From: Candidatus Hydrogenedentota bacterium
GTDB lineage: Bacteria; Hydrogenedentota; Hydrogenedentia; Hydrogenedentales; JAEUWI01
Assembly (NCBI GenBank): GCA_016791475.1
Contig: JAEUWI010000050.1
Location: forward strand, 1 to 54,129
DNA: 54,129 nucleotides
Direction of reading: 5' to 3'
The position numbers and the translations under genes are program-made. How positions within the stretch are numbered: the first letter of the stretch is position 1; the number at the start of each line of letters is the position of its first letter. Positions 54,018 through 54,129 of this stretch are shown in pieces. The notes beneath the pieces were generated by a model. It was given only the letters and a program-made list of their open reading frames with translations, was not told the origin of the DNA and made no database searches.

Positions 54018-54129
54018 TTACTCCCTGCCGTCCAGATCAAGATACCGCTTGCTCTCGCACAGCCAGGTCTCCTGACGCTCCATCAAGTGCGCGCCTATCA
54101 GACGGTCGCAGGACGCTTCGTTGGGAAAG
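54018..54129 (-). CDS. C-terminal end of an IS256/mutator-type transposase (cut by window edge)
   Basis: The minus strand reads FPNEASCDRLIGAHLMERQ, then TWLCESKRYLDLDGRE and a stop, closely matching the extreme C-terminus of IS256-family transposases (VFPN..A..RL..A.LM). Only ~37 codons are inside the window. The rest of the insertion sequence lies beyond position 54129, and no terminal inverted repeat could be identified in the 53855-54017 stretch, which otherwise holds nothing I can name. Confidence 0.8.
   Translation of the reverse strand, partial: FPNEASCDRLIGAHLMERQETWLCESKRYLDLDGRE

Noticed and set aside
1-54129. tRNA or rRNA genes
   Set aside because: No cloverleaf consensus or rRNA conserved block was recognised on either strand by eye.

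Overview
The window looks like chromosomal DNA of an uncultured, Gram-negative, polysaccharide-degrading bacterium of the Planctomycetes/PVC/Hydrogenedentota type. The clues are a planctomycete-type cytochrome/DUF1549/DUF1553 protein with a DUF1501 Tat protein nearby, a DUF1559-type prepilin-like protein, a PEP-CTERM-like sorting signal, an HldE heptose enzyme (implying LPS), and several secreted carbohydrate-active enzymes. Candidatus Hydrogenedentes is my best guess, inferred from gene content only. No rRNA, tRNA or CRISPR was seen.

Layout. 0.4-7.9 kb: an envelope cluster with two tandem paralogous secreted proteins, a small Cys-rich secreted protein, a DUF1573 lipoprotein and an 889-aa protein made of carboxypeptidase-regulatory-like repeats. 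7.9-10.1 kb (minus): a translationally coupled pair, a winged-helix protein and a 474-aa protein of unknown function. 10.5-13.0 kb: a lipoprotein, TspO, and a REP-associated transposase (RAYT) between perfect inverted REPs. 13.2-21.3 kb: GH106-like rhamnosidase, YncE/phosphoesterase, flippase, and a TIGR01777-type epimerase interrupted by one amber codon. 21.5-26.6 kb: a possible lysozyme-fold protein, a membrane-anchored trypsin-like protease, a metallophosphoesterase and a thioredoxin-like protein. 26.8-35.0 kb: GH172/DUF2961, a PEP-CTERM-like protein, a serine hydrolase fused to a DUF5060/glycosidase, and a pectate lyase-like protein. 35.6-44.2 kb: oligoendopeptidase F, HldE, GxxExxY, RecD2 helicase and AIPR phage-defence protein. 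44.4-51.4 kb: PSD1/PSCyt, a four-helix-bundle protein, a PhoPQ-activated-type protein and DUF1501. 52.0-54.1 kb: DUF1559, an ankyrin lipoprotein and the C-terminal end of an IS256-type transposase cut by the window edge.

The secreted enzymes (rhamnosidase, GH172, pectate lyase, glycosidase fusion) together suggest use of complex plant or algal polysaccharides. The most interesting structure is intergenic. Three small accessory genes (RAYT, GxxExxY, four-helix bundle) each sit between inverted repeats of a different kind: a 36-nt REP, a 32-nt array of 10-nt units, and 9-nt-period arrays. Empty or solo relatives of the first two repeats occur elsewhere in the window. This looks like several families of small ORF-plus-inverted-array elements, architecturally like the 23S rRNA intervening sequences that encode four-helix-bundle proteins.
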